Source: Maricaulis sp. (lineage in GTDB: Bacteria > Pseudomonadota > Alphaproteobacteria > Caulobacterales > Maricaulaceae). From it: DNA of 64,000 bases. The stretch spans positions 248,001 to 312,000 of the forward strand of contig NZ_JAEPOL010000001.1 in NCBI RefSeq assembly GCF_017642925.1, given 5' to 3'. Position 1 is the stretch's first letter, and every line of letters starts with the position of its first letter. The translations under genes and the position numbers were made by a program. The notes beneath the pieces are model-generated. The model had not been told where the DNA came from and did no database searches. It was given only the letters and a program-made list of their open reading frames with translations. This document shows positions 9,673 through 20,469 of the stretch, piece after piece.

Positions 9673-10224
9673 GTGAGCGAGATCGAATACCAGCTTCCCG
9701 AAGACAAATCCCTGCTCATTCTCGATGATGATGCGCCTTTCCGGACACGGCTCGGCCGCGCCATGACGGGCCGGGGTTTTATCGTTTCCGCGGTCGGATC
9801 CGTCGACGAGGCCAAGGAAGTCGCGCGCAACAACCCGCCGGCCTTTGCGGTGCTGGATCTGCGCCTGCAGGATGGTGACGGCCTGGATGTCGTGAAATCG
9901 CTGCACGCCTCGCGGCCCGATTGCCGCGTTGTCATGCTGACCGGCTACGGCAATATCGCCACGGCGGTGGCTGCGGTGAAGGCGGGGGCGGTGGACTACC
10001 TGTCCAAGCCGGCTGATGCCGACGATATCATCAAGGCGCTGCTGGCCCATCCGGAAGACAAGCCGGAACCGCCGGAAAACCCGATGTCGGCCGACCGGGT
10101 GCGCTGGGAGCATATTCAGCGCGTTTTCGAACTGTGCGATCATAATGTCTCGGAAACCGCCCGCCGCCTGAACATGCACCGCCGCACCCTGCAGCGCATC
10201 CTGGCGAAGCGCGCACCGCGCTAG
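9673..10224 (+). CDS. regA: Redox response regulator RegA/PrrA/ActR
   Basis: A 183-aa response regulator. The receiver has the acidic pair DDD at 18-20, phospho-acceptor Asp62 in AVLDLRLQDGDG, Thr in MLTGYGN and Lys in YLSKPAD. A short linker rich in proline (PEPPENP) leads to a Fis-type helix-turn-helix, SETARRLNMHRRTLQRILAKR, the most conserved part of the family. The start is GTG at 9673 with GAGGA 7 bases upstream; the nearby ATG at 9656 is out of frame. It is the partner of the RegB kinase just upstream. Confidence 0.94.
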   Translation: MSEIEYQLPEDKSLLILDDDAPFRTRLGRAMTGRGFIVSAVGSVDEAKEVARNNPPAFAVLDLRLQDGDGLDVVKSLHASRPDCRVVMLTGYGNIATAVAAVKAGAVDYLSKPADADDIIKALLAHPEDKPEPPENPMSADRVRWEHIQRVFELCDHNVSETARRLNMHRRTLQRILAKRAPR

Positions 10225-10228
10225 GATT

Positions 10229-10256
10229 AGGGACATGTCCTGCGGTAGGTGTCCCT
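10229..10256. terminator. Hairpin between convergent genes
   Basis: A 7-bp stem (AGGGACA / TGTCCCT) with a 14-nt loop fills the 33-base gap between the stops of regA and the DUF1223 gene. There is only a weak T run (TTCTA), so it may be a weak bidirectional terminator. Confidence 0.5.
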
Positions 10257-10257
10257 T

Positions 10258-11013
10258 CTAGTGCTGCCGGCCGTCCTCGTCGGCGGGTTCGGCGTGGGCG
10301 TAGCCGTAGATCGGGCCGCCGCCCGCGCCCTGTACGATGGCAACGGTACCGAAACGGCGGAAGCTCTCGCCCATGTAGACGGTCTCGCCGCCTGACCAGG
10401 AGCCCAGATAGGTCAGGCTCTTGACCATGTTGTAGTGCGGCATGTCGAGCCCCTCATTCTCGCCGGCACCGATCTCCACCATCGCCCAGCCCGGCGCGTA
10501 GGCAACCAGCCAGACATCGAGCTCTTCTTCCGGGGCCTCGCCGTCCAGATGCACCATGAAGGAGCCGAAGGGGCCGTCTTCCAGACGGATGACCGGGCTG
10601 TCCGGCATGGCGCACAGGCGTTCATTGACGGCGCCGGAAACCTTGTCGCGGTTCCAGCCCGGCGCGTCGGTGATGCCGTCGATGACGAATTGCGGCGTAT
10701 AAAGACGGCTGACGTCGAGATTGGGCAGATACATGCGCTGGCGCTGGACATATTCCGGCCGCGCATAGGTGTCGGTCCAGCCATACATGTCCCAGTAGGA
10801 CACGGCGAAAGCGAGGGTGAAGACGTTTTCGTGGCGGTCCAGCTCGCCCAGATAGCGGTTGGCGTCGGGGCAGAGCGGACAGCCCTGGCTGGTAAAGAGT
10901 TCCACAAGCACCGGCCGTTCCGACCAGCACGCGGTCTCACGCGTATCCGGCTCGCCGGCAAGAGCGGGCCCGGCAGCTGCCAGGGCAAGGAAGAGGGACA
11001 CCAGCTGTCGCAT
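10258..11013 (-). CDS. DUF1223 thioredoxin-like exported protein
   Basis: A 251-aa protein with signal peptide (residues 1-19, ending PALAG) and a thioredoxin-like core carrying FTSQGCPLCPDAN, where Cys45 and Cys48 form a CxxC pair. Later motifs VSYWDMYGWTD and YTPQFVIDG match the DUF1223 family, whose members are periplasmic and of unproven function. The start MRQL at 11013 is chosen because it begins the signal peptide; a TTG at 11049 would add 12 residues. Convergent with regA. Confidence 0.82.
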   Translation of the reverse strand: MRQLVSLFLALAAAGPALAGEPDTRETACWSERPVLVELFTSQGCPLCPDANRYLGELDRHENVFTLAFAVSYWDMYGWTDTYARPEYVQRQRMYLPNLDVSRLYTPQFVIDGITDAPGWNRDKVSGAVNERLCAMPDSPVIRLEDGPFGSFMVHLDGEAPEEELDVWLVAYAPGWAMVEIGAGENEGLDMPHYNMVKSLTYLGSWSGGETVYMGESFRRFGTVAIVQGAGGGPIYGYAHAEPADEDGRQH

Positions 11014-11083
11014 GCTGTCTAGATAATCACCCCGGCCCGGGCGTGCCAATCACTTGGACGTGACGGCGTCGAGAGCCGATCAG

Positions 11084-11267
11084 TCCTTCCCCTTGATGGG
11101 GACTGAGATGCCAAAGGACATGCCGGTGGCATGTCCGGCGCATCGAAGGCCCGGCGAAGCCGGGCGGAAGGGGTGAATCCCTGTGCTTGCGAATTGGAAA
11201 CACCTCGCTCCCACCCCCTCCGACCCGCGGCTTGCGCCGCGGCCCACCTCCCCCATCAAGGGGGAGG
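11084..11267. repeat. Intergenic palindrome-rich repeat region
   Basis: The gap between the DUF1223 gene and acnA holds no gene but several hairpins. Clear stems are CCGCGGC/GCCGCGG (11225-11231 with 11236-11242) and CCTCCCCC/GGGGGAGG (11247-11254 with 11260-11267). The phrase CCCCTTGATGGGG near 11090 echoes the last stem in inverted form, giving the region an overall inverted symmetry. This is the kind of dispersed non-coding repeat common between genes in Caulobacterales. A second, related-looking GC-rich repeat lies at 15460-15601. Confidence 0.55.
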
Positions 11268-11294
11268 ATGGAGCGCGTGCTTTGTACTATTGGC

Positions 11295-13970
<2,676 letters not shown>

Positions 13971-14137
13971 ATGCGTCATCCTCGTAAGGCGTCGAAGGGG
14001 CGGGGAATGCCCGGTGGGAGGTCGGCCATTTCGAAGTGGCCGTATGTTTTGGCGGGGTTTTAACCGGTGTGGGGCGCTGCTGCAATGCGGCGTTCCGTGC
14101 GTTGACGAACCAACCCCGCTCGGGCGACATGCTGGCC

Positions 14138-14791
14138 ATGACGACCGCCCTAGCCGAATTCCCGTCCCTTGTGGCGCTGTCTCCGCAGACACTTGAAGCG
14201 ACAGGGCTTTCCCTGTCGCGCGGCGGGCTGCGGCTGGTCGAGCGGCTGGACCTGGCGCTTGCGCCGTCCGGCGCCCTCCTCCTGGTCGGTCCCAATGGCA
14301 CCGGCAAGACGACCCTGCTGCGCGCGCTGGCCGGCCTTGTACGTCCGGATGCCGGTGCTGTGGCGATCGGCGATCAGCCGGCCGGCCAGGTTGCTGCCGA
14401 TACGCTTGGCTGGCTTGGCCATGCGGACGGGCTCAAGCCGAACGAGACCCTGCGGCACGCCTTGCGCTTCTGGGCCGACATGCATGGCACGCCGCGCACG
14501 GCGATCCTGCCCCTGATGCGCGTGATGGGGATCGAGGCGCTGATCGACCGGCCGGCCGGTCAGCTGTCGCGCGGACAGCAACGGCGTGCCGGCCTGGTGC
14601 GCGTGGCCCTGGCCAACCGGCCGCTCTGGCTGCTCGACGAACCCGCCGGTCCGCTCGACGGCGCCGGCCGTGACCGGCTCGCAGAGCTGGTCGCCTGGCA
14701 CCGCAGCCGCGGCGGCGGCGTGATCGCCGCGACGCACCAGACGCTGGACTGGCCCGGCGCTGCAATGCTGGATCTGGGGATGTACCGGTGA
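14138..14791 (+). CDS. ccmA: Heme exporter ATP-binding protein CcmA
   Basis: A 217-aa ABC ATPase: Walker [10 protein letters not shown], signature LSRGQQRR, Walker [10 protein letters not shown] and switch His in AATHQ. With CcmB and CcmC it forms the complex that loads heme onto CcmE for cytochrome c maturation. The start is uncertain: ATG at 14129 or 14138 are in frame and neither has a good ribosome binding site. First gene of ccmABCDG; its stop overlaps the GTG of ccmB by four bases. Confidence 0.92.
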   Translation: MTTALAEFPSLVALSPQTLEATGLSLSRGGLRLVERLDLALAPSGALLLVGPNGTGKTTLLRALAGLVRPDAGAVAIGDQPAGQVAADTLGWLGHADGLKPNETLRHALRFWADMHGTPRTAILPLMRVMGIEALIDRPAGQLSRGQQRRAGLVRVALANRPLWLLDEPAGPLDGAGRDRLAELVAWHRSRGGGVIAATHQTLDWPGAAMLDLGMYR

Positions 14792-15456
14792 GCCGGCTTG
14801 GTGCGGTCTTTGCGCGCGAGGCGCGGCTGGCCTGGTCGGGCGGCGGCGGTCCGGCCGGTCCGGCCGCTTTCTTCCTCGCAGCCATCACCCTTGCGCCGCT
14901 CGCGATCGGGCCGTCACCGGAACTCCTCGCAGCGGCGGGGCCGGGCCTGATGGGATTTGCGGCCCTCCTGTCGGTACTGCAATCGGCCGAGCGCCTTTAT
15001 GGCGATGACTTTTCGGACGGCACGCTCGACCTCTACGCCCTGTCGCCGATGGGCCTGTCCCTGCTCTGCCTCGCCAAGACGCTGGGACAGGGTATCGCAA
15101 CCCTGTGGCCTCTGCCCGTGATCGCGCTCCTGGGCGGGCTGATGTATGGCGTGCCGCTTCAGCCCAGCATGATGCTGGCAGCTGCGCTGGCTGCAGCGAT
15201 CCCGGCGCTCGTGCTTCTGGCTGGGTTCGCGGGTGCGCTGGCAGCCGGCGTGCGCCGCTCCGGCCTCCTGATCGCGCTGATCGCCGCCCCGATGATGGTA
15301 CCGGTCCTGATCTTCGCCGCCGGCGCCGGGCGGGCGGGGTTCGAGGGCGACGAACGGGCTTTGGCCAATCTCGTCCTCACCCTCGCCGTATCGCTGGGAG
15401 CGATTGCTCTTGCGCCATTCGGTATCGCCGCTGCCGTGAAGAGCCGGCTGGGCTAA
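14788..15456 (+). CDS. ccmB: Heme exporter permease CcmB
   Basis: A 222-aa protein with six hydrophobic segments. The N-terminal AVFAREARLAW and the segment 'DDFSDGTLDLYALSPMGLSL' match CcmB. It is the membrane subunit paired with CcmA. Translation starts at GTG 14788, overlapping the ccmA stop (GTGA), which implies translational coupling. A 221-base repeat-bearing gap separates it from ccmC. Confidence 0.9.
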   Translation: MSRLGAVFAREARLAWSGGGGPAGPAAFFLAAITLAPLAIGPSPELLAAAGPGLMGFAALLSVLQSAERLYGDDFSDGTLDLYALSPMGLSLLCLAKTLGQGIATLWPLPVIALLGGLMYGVPLQPSMMLAAALAAAIPALVLLAGFAGALAAGVRRSGLLIALIAAPMMVPVLIFAAGAGRAGFEGDERALANLVLTLAVSLGAIALAPFGIAAAVKSRLG

Positions 15457-15459
15457 AGG

Positions 15460-15601
15460 GCTCGCCCCGCTTGCGGGGGAGCTGTCCGCGCCAGCGGACT
15501 GAGGGGGCGGCGCACAAGCGCCGCGAAGCGCGTAGCGCGCATCCGACTCACCCCCATCGCCTCACTCCGCTCGGCACTTCCCCCGCTCCGCAGGGGAAGC
15601 G
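15460..15601. repeat. GC-rich palindromic intergenic repeat inside the ccm operon
   Basis: The ccmB-ccmC gap contains nested inverted repeats. GCCCCGCTTGCGGGG is a short hairpin at the left, CTTCCCCCGCTCCGCAGGGGAAG is a hairpin at the right, and the left CCCCCTCAGTCCGC-type sequence recurs inverted as 'ACTCACCCCCATCGCC...'. It carries no convincing ORF. Such units are dispersed in alphaproteobacterial genomes. Here one sits between two genes expected to be co-transcribed, so it may affect ccmC expression. Confidence 0.6.
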
Positions 15602-15677
15602 TGTTCGCGCCGGACCGTTTCAAGCGCGCATCCGTCGCACTTGCCGCCCGGAGCATCCCAAAGTAATCAGCGAAGCC

Positions 15678-16436
15678 ATGCTGTCCTACTTTTCCAACCC
15701 CCAGCGTTTTGACGGCCTAGCCCGGCGGGTGATCCCGGTACTGGGCGTTCTGACCGTGCTGTTGCTGGGCATCGGTATCTACCTGTCTTTCTTCGGCTCG
15801 CCGCCGGACTACCAGCAGGGCGACACGGTGCGGATCATGTATGTCCATGTTCCGGCGGCCTATATGGCGATGGCGCTCTATGCGGCGCTGGCCGGGGCGA
15901 GCTTCGTCTTCTTCGTCTGGCGTCACGCCCTGGCCGATGCGGCCGCCGAGGTGATTGCGCCGGTCGGGGCCGTTTTCACGGTGCTGGCGCTGATCACCGG
16001 CTCGCTCTGGGGCAAGCCGATGTGGGGCACCTGGTGGGAGTGGGATGCGCGGATGACCTCCGTGCTGGTCCTGCTACTGGTCTATCTGGGCTATATGGCC
16101 CTGCGCGCCGCGCTTGAGGATGCCCAGCAGGCTGCGCGGGCCGGTGCGGTCCTTGCCATGGCGGGCGTCGTCAATCTGGTGATCGTGAAATTCTCGGTCG
16201 ACTGGTGGTCGTCCCTGCACCAGCCGGCTTCGGTGATCCGTTTCGACGGGCCCACCATCCATTCCAGCCAGCTCTGGCCGCTCGCCATCATGGCGCTGGC
16301 CTATACGATGCTGGCGGCCTGGCTGGTCTTCTACCGGCTGCGCTCGCGCGCCGTGATCCAGCGGGCGCGACAGATCGAGCGCCGCAAGCTGCAGGCCGCC
16401 CGTGCGGCGCAGTCGACGCAGGGGAGTGGCGCATGA
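15678..16436 (+). CDS. ccmC: Heme lyase/exporter subunit CcmC
   Basis: A 252-aa six-helix membrane protein with the tryptophan-rich periplasmic heme-binding loop GTWWEWDARMTS (about 117-128) and conserved histidines in YVHVPAAYMAM and 'WWSSLHQPASV'. CcmC attaches heme to CcmE. The ATG at 15678 fits the family N terminus; a longer open frame upstream runs through the repeat and is not coding. Its stop overlaps the ccmD start. Confidence 0.94.
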   Translation: MLSYFSNPQRFDGLARRVIPVLGVLTVLLLGIGIYLSFFGSPPDYQQGDTVRIMYVHVPAAYMAMALYAALAGASFVFFVWRHALADAAAEVIAPVGAVFTVLALITGSLWGKPMWGTWWEWDARMTSVLVLLLVYLGYMALRAALEDAQQAARAGAVLAMAGVVNLVIVKFSVDWWSSLHQPASVIRFDGPTIHSSQLWPLAIMALAYTMLAAWLVFYRLRSRAVIQRARQIERRKLQAARAAQSTQGSGA

Positions 16437-16588
16437 GCGAATTCTTCGCGATGGGCGGCTATGCGGCCTTCATCTGGCCGGCCTGGGGCCTGTCGGCCCT
16501 GGCCCTCGCGGCTCTGGTGGTTCTGGCACTTCTGGAACGCCGCGCCGCCACCGAACGCCTGCGCCGCCTGGAGAATGACGAGGCATGA
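16433..16588 (+). CDS. ccmD: Heme exporter protein CcmD
   Basis: A 51-aa protein with one membrane helix (residues 14-34) after MGGYAAFIWPAW and a basic C-terminal tail (ERRAATERLRR), exactly the CcmD plan. CcmD stabilises the CcmABC complex and releases holo-CcmE. ATGA overlaps join it to ccmC upstream and ccmG downstream. Confidence 0.93.
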   Translation: MSEFFAMGGYAAFIWPAWGLSALALAALVVLALLERRAATERLRRLENDEA

Positions 16589-17094
16589 TGCAGGCCATCC
16601 GCCTGGCCGCGTTGCTGGCGGTCCTGGCCCTGGCCGGCATGCTGGGCTGGCGGGTGTATCAGGACCATCACGCACCGCGCGAGCCCCTGCCCGCACTCAC
16701 CCTGGCGCCGCTCGCCGGACAGGCGGCATTCGATCCCGCTGATATCGACGGCGCCTACCTGCTCAATGTCTGGGGGTCGTGGTGTGCGCCTTGCCGGATC
16801 GAACACCCTGTGCTGATGGCGCTCAAGGCCGAAGGCTATGCGATCTACGGCATCAACTGGCGCGATCACCCCGACGACGCCAATGCTTTCTTGGCCGAGC
16901 TGGGCAATCCCTATGCGGGCATCATGCAGGATGTGAACGGTGCATCGGCGCAGGCGCTGGCGATTTCCGGGGCACCGGAGACGCTGGTGATCTCGGCAAA
17001 TGGCGAGATCCTGACGCGCTGGCCGGGACCGCTGACCGCCGATGTGCTGCGCAATCGCATCTATCCGGCACTGGATCGTGGCGCGCGCCGCTAG
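16585..17094 (+). CDS. ccmG: Thiol:disulfide interchange protein CcmG/DsbE
   Basis: A 169-aa periplasmic thioredoxin anchored by an N-terminal helix (6-24). The active site is GSWCAPCRIEHP (Cys67, Cys70), with YGINWRDHPDDA and GAPETLVI following as in CcmG. It reduces apocytochrome c cysteines before heme ligation. Last gene of the operon; ccmE, ccmF and ccmH are not in the window and must lie elsewhere. Its stop codon overlaps the first base-paired arm of the repeat array at 17091. Confidence 0.92.
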   Translation: MMQAIRLAALLAVLALAGMLGWRVYQDHHAPREPLPALTLAPLAGQAAFDPADIDGAYLLNVWGSWCAPCRIEHPVLMALKAEGYAIYGINWRDHPDDANAFLAELGNPYAGIMQDVNGASAQALAISGAPETLVISANGEILTRWPGPLTADVLRNRIYPALDRGARR

Positions 17095-17095
17095 A

Positions 17096-17322
17096 GCATT
17101 TTCAGCGAAAGTGGGAACCGGTTTCGCGGTTCGAAAATGCGACCGCCAAAGGACCCGGCATTTTCAGCGAAAGTGGGAACCGGTTTCGCGGTTCGAAAAT
17201 GCGACCGCCAAAGGACCCGGCATTTTTCAGCGAAAGTGGGAACCGGTTTCGCGGTTCGAAAATGCGACCGCTCAAACAGTCGAGCCGTTTCGTCGACCCG
17301 GATTGCGATGAAATGGCTCTAG
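17096..17322. repeat. Triple tandem palindromic element plus a second palindrome
   Basis: Three 45-46 bp palindromes beginning GCATTTTCAGCGAAAGTGGG and ending GGTTCGAAAATGC repeat with a 62-base period (starts 17096, 17158, 17220). Each is followed by GACCGC. The third has one extra T and is followed by a different palindrome, GAGCCGTTTC...GAAATGGCTC (17282-17319). The whole block is bracketed by CTAGAGC/GCTCTAG, which contain the stop codons of ccmG and of the convergent MarR gene. Single copies of the same family lie at 32656 and 46706. Confidence 0.9.
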
Positions 17323-17933
17323 GCTGACATCTGCTCCGGCGAGGCCTTGGCGGCCTTTTCCGCCTTTTTTGCCTTCTTGGCCGCCTTCTTCGCCTTGGCC
17401 TTGGCTTTTTCCTTCGCCTTCTTCTTGGCCTTCTTCTTCTTTTCCTTGGCCTTTTCGCGGGCCTTCTTGGCTTCCTCCTCGCCCTTTTCCAGGGTCAGGG
17501 CGATGCGGCGGAGGGTTTCCAGGAAGCTGGCCCGCTTGTTCTTCGGCAGGGCCGACAGGATCGCCTTGTCGGCCTCCATCGCGCCCAGCGTGGCGGCTTC
17601 CAGCAGGGCGCGGCCGTCATCGGTCAGCCGGACGGCATTGGCGCGGGCGTCGTCGGGCAGTTTCTCGCGCTCCAGGAGGCCGTTGCGCACCATGCGCGCG
17701 ACCAGTTCGGCCAGGGTCGACCGATCGATCCCGGTCACCTTGACCAGTTCGGTCTGGGTCAGGCCCTCATTGCCGCCGGTCGCGTGCAGCACGGCGAACT
17801 GGCGCTGGGTCAGCTTGGCGCCGGCCATCGCCTTCATGAAGCGTTCGGCCGCGAATTGCTGTGCGCGGTGGAGAAGATGTCCCGGCGACTCGGCCAGGTC
17901 GAATTTTTTCGTGTCCAGCTTGTCCTGAGACAT
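17319..17933 (-). CDS. MarR-family regulator with lysine/alanine-rich tail
   Basis: Residues 15-150 are a MarR winged helix: LTQTELVKVTGIDRSTLAEL is the recognition helix region and RLTDDGRALL the wing end. Residues 151-198 are almost entirely Lys, Ala and Glu (about two dozen lysines), like histone H1 tails and like the C-terminal tails of some bacterial nucleoid proteins. The tail could add non-specific DNA affinity. MarR proteins of 204 aa with such a tail are unusual. The stop codon touches the repeat array. Target genes are unknown. Confidence 0.85.
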   Translation of the reverse strand: MSQDKLDTKKFDLAESPGHLLHRAQQFAAERFMKAMAGAKLTQRQFAVLHATGGNEGLTQTELVKVTGIDRSTLAELVARMVRNGLLEREKLPDDARANAVRLTDDGRALLEAATLGAMEADKAILSALPKNKRASFLETLRRIALTLEKGEEEAKKAREKAKEKKKKAKKKAKEKAKAKAKKAAKKAKKAEKAAKASPEQMSA

Positions 17934-18016
17934 GACCCTCTCCGCCCGATCCCGATTTCATCCTAATGCGGATTTATAACGCGAAAATGACGTTGATCCG
18001 AGCACGGATTTTCGGC

Positions 18017-18664
18017 TTAAGCGCTGGCGGGATCGTCGCTTTTCGGCTGGTGCTTGAAGATCAGGGGCAGTTGCGCCGCGCCGAAGGCCAGTGTCAGAGC
18101 GATGACGCCCAGCTTGGCATTGGCCCAGAAAGCCTCCGACAGGGCCAGCCCGTCGAACCAGCGTGCGCTTTCCGGCACGACACTGTCGGTAATGTGCCGC
18201 CACATCACTTCGTTCAGCCCCGCCAGGAACTGGAACCACACCGCCCAGCGGATCGCCAGGATGGTCCAGGCGCGCTCGGGCAGTTCGAAAATATGCTGGA
18301 AGAAGATCTTCCAGACGTTCTGACCGAAGAAGAGCCCGATCAGGATCATGTAGGACAGGAAAAGGTTGATGATGGTCGGCTTGATGTAGATGAAGATCGG
18401 ATCCTGCAGCCAGATCCCCATCGCGCCGAAACCGAGAACCAGCGCCGTTGTGAAGATCAGCATGGGCGGGATGCGTTTCTCCACCCGGATGGACAGGATG
18501 ACGGCGGCTGTCGCGGCGACCATGTAGGCGCCTGTGCCCCAGTAGATCGCGCTGTCTCCTGCAACGAAGCGGGCCAGATTGTAGACGACGATCCAGACGC
18601 CGATCGGGCCGGCGTCGATAAGCAGGCGCGAGCCCTGTTCGCTCGTGTTCTGGGTCTGGGCCAA
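18017..18664 (-). CDS. ispZ: Septation protein A homologue (IspZ/YciB)
   Basis: A 215-aa inner-membrane protein with five or six helices. LLIDAGPIGVWIVVYN, 'PTIINLFLSYMILIGLFFGQN' and 'WTILAIRWAVWFQFLAGLNEVMWR' match the IspZ/YciB family, which is linked to cell envelope and septum formation. The start is TTG at 18664 with GGGAG upstream. It lies directly after the EamA transporter gene on the same strand (23-base gap), so it is probably the last gene of the mtaB-ftsY-eamA-ispZ transcript. Confidence 0.88.
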   Translation of the reverse strand: MAQTQNTSEQGSRLLIDAGPIGVWIVVYNLARFVAGDSAIYWGTGAYMVAATAAVILSIRVEKRIPPMLIFTTALVLGFGAMGIWLQDPIFIYIKPTIINLFLSYMILIGLFFGQNVWKIFFQHIFELPERAWTILAIRWAVWFQFLAGLNEVMWRHITDSVVPESARWFDGLALSEAFWANAKLGVIALTLAFGAAQLPLIFKHQPKSDDPASA

Positions 18665-18687
18665 GATCGCGTCTCCCGCTCGGCTGG

Positions 18688-19536
18688 TTACATCACCTGA
18701 AGCAATACGAGCCCGGCGGCGAGGCAGATTGCAAGCACTGTCCGCCGCAGGCCGAAGGGTTCCTTCAGCACAAGCGCGGCCAGAACCGCCCCGAACACGA
18801 GCGACAGTTCGCGCAGGGCGGCCATCGGCGCAACGGGCGCGGAGGCATAGGCGTAGAGCGCGAGGCCGTAGGTCGAGGCGTTGAATACGGTTGAATAGAG
18901 CGCCGGACGGGCTTCGCGTTTGGCTGCCGGCCAGAAGGCCCGGCCCCGTCGCAGGATCGCTGTCGGAAGGATGGTGACGATGGACAGGACGAAGAACCAG
19001 CCGAGATAGACGAGGATGCGGCCGCTCTCGCGCACGCCGGAGGCGTCGATGACGGTGTAGGCGGCGGTCATCGTGGCGGCGGCGAGGGCCAGCAGCAGGA
19101 CTTTCACCTTCGGCTTGCCGTCGCGTTCGGGCCAGGCAAAGCCGATCAGGGCGGCACAGGCGATGGCGAGGCCGGCCAGCTGATCGGGCGAGATGGTTTC
19201 CTGCAGGAAGACAAACGCTGCCAGGGCCGCAAGGGCCGGTGCGCTGCCGCGCATGACCGGATAGGCGAGATTCATGTCGCCATGGCTGAAGGCGGCGATC
19301 ATCAGCATGTTGTAGGCCCAGATCACCGCCGTGCCCGCCAGCAGGAAGCGCCAGACCTCCCAGGGCGGCAGGGGCTGGGTGATGAGCCAGGGCAGGAAGG
19401 CCAGGCCGACAAAGGCCAGGGTCAGGCCGCGGAAGACCAGCTTGTCTTCGGCCTGTTTGGTCAGGAGCGTCATGCCCGAATGCGCGGCAGCCGAGCCCAG
19501 CATGGCCAGCGTCGCGGCGAGCGTGACCGCGTCCAA
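18688..19536 (-). CDS. EamA/DMT-family transporter
   Basis: A 282-aa protein with ten hydrophobic helices in two EamA repeats; the first repeat ends near GLAIACAALIGFAW and the second near ALVLKEPFGLRRTVLAICLAAGL. It is a drug/metabolite-type transporter with unknown substrate. The TTG start at 19536 is supported by GGAGGA that overlaps the end of ftsY, so translation is likely coupled. Confidence 0.85.
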   Translation of the reverse strand: MDAVTLAATLAMLGSAAAHSGMTLLTKQAEDKLVFRGLTLAFVGLAFLPWLITQPLPPWEVWRFLLAGTAVIWAYNMLMIAAFSHGDMNLAYPVMRGSAPALAALAAFVFLQETISPDQLAGLAIACAALIGFAWPERDGKPKVKVLLLALAAATMTAAYTVIDASGVRESGRILVYLGWFFVLSIVTILPTAILRRGRAFWPAAKREARPALYSTVFNASTYGLALYAYASAPVAPMAALRELSLVFGAVLAALVLKEPFGLRRTVLAICLAAGLVLLQVM

Positions 19537-19539
19537 CCG

Positions 19540-20469
19540 CTAGTCCTCCAGACCCGCCAGGGCGCGGGAGAAGTCGCGGGCGGAGAAGGGCTGGAGATCC
19601 TCTTCGCCCTCGCCGATGCCGATATAGTGGATGGGCAGTTTGAACTTTTCCGCCACCTGCACCAGGGCGCCGCCCTTGGCCGTTCCGTCCAGCTTGGTCA
19701 TCACCACGCCGGTGACATTGGCGGCCTCGAGGAAGGCTTCGGCCTGGGAGACGGCGTTCGACCCGACCGTGCCGTCCAGTACCAGCACGACATGGTGCGG
19801 GGCGTCCGGCATCTTCTTCTTGATGACGCGGATGACCTTGCGCAGCTCGTCCATCAGCTCGGCCTTGTTCTGCAGCCGGCCGGCCGTGTCGATGAGGACG
19901 ACGTCATGCCCGTCGCGCTCGGCTGTTTCCAGGGCGTCGAAGGCGAGACCGGCCGCATCGGCACCGATCTCGCGCTTGATCACGGGCGCTCCGGCGCGCT
20001 CGCCCCAGACCGAAACCTGCTCGATTGCGGCGGCGCGGAACGTGTCGCCGGCGGCGAGGAGCGGGTTGCGGCCCTCGCGCTTCAGCTTGACGGCAATCTT
20101 GCCGAGCGTGGTGGTTTTTCCGGATCCGTTGACGCCGACAAAGACCACCACTTGCGGTGACATACCGGTAACATCGAGCTCACATTGGAGTGGCATAAGT
20201 GTCTCGCTGACCACATCTGCGAGCGCTGTCCGGACCTCTTCGTCGGACACTTCCTTGTCGAACCGGTCGCGCGCCAGGCGTTCGGTGACCCGTGCCGCAG
20301 CGACGGCACCGAGATCGGCGGCGATCAGGGCGTCTTCCAGCTCCTCCAGCGCGGCGGCGTCGAGCTTGCGCTTGGTGAAGATGGCGGTGACGCTGTCGCC
20401 CAGCTGGGTGGAGGAGCGCTTCAGCCCCTGCGCCAGCCGGGAAAAGAAGCCCGGTTTCTTCTCGCTCAT
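19540..20469 (-). CDS. ftsY: Signal recognition particle receptor FtsY
   Basis: A 309-aa SRP-type GTPase. The N domain occupies residues 1-90; the G domain has GVNGSGKTTTLGKIA (G1), DTAGRLQNKAELM (G3) and MTKLDGTAKGG (G4). It docks SRP-ribosome complexes at the inner membrane. It is short because it lacks the long acidic A domain of E. coli FtsY, which is normal in alphaproteobacteria. ATGA overlap with the mtaB stop indicates coupling. Confidence 0.97.
   Translation of the reverse strand: MSEKKPGFFSRLAQGLKRSSTQLGDSVTAIFTKRKLDAAALEELEDALIAADLGAVAAARVTERLARDRFDKEVSDEEVRTALADVVSETLMPLQCELDVTGMSPQVVVFVGVNGSGKTTTLGKIAVKLKREGRNPLLAAGDTFRAAAIEQVSVWGERAGAPVIKREIGADAAGLAFDALETAERDGHDVVLIDTAGRLQNKAELMDELRKVIRVIKKKMPDAPHHVVLVLDGTVGSNAVSQAEAFLEAANVTGVVMTKLDGTAKGGALVQVAEKFKLPIHYIGIGEGEEDLQPFSARDFSRALAGLED

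Noticed and set aside
17096-17270. Three direct repeats considered as a CRISPR array
   Set aside because: The repeats are palindromic 45-mers with a nearly identical 17-base linker between copies, not unique spacers, and no cas gene is near.
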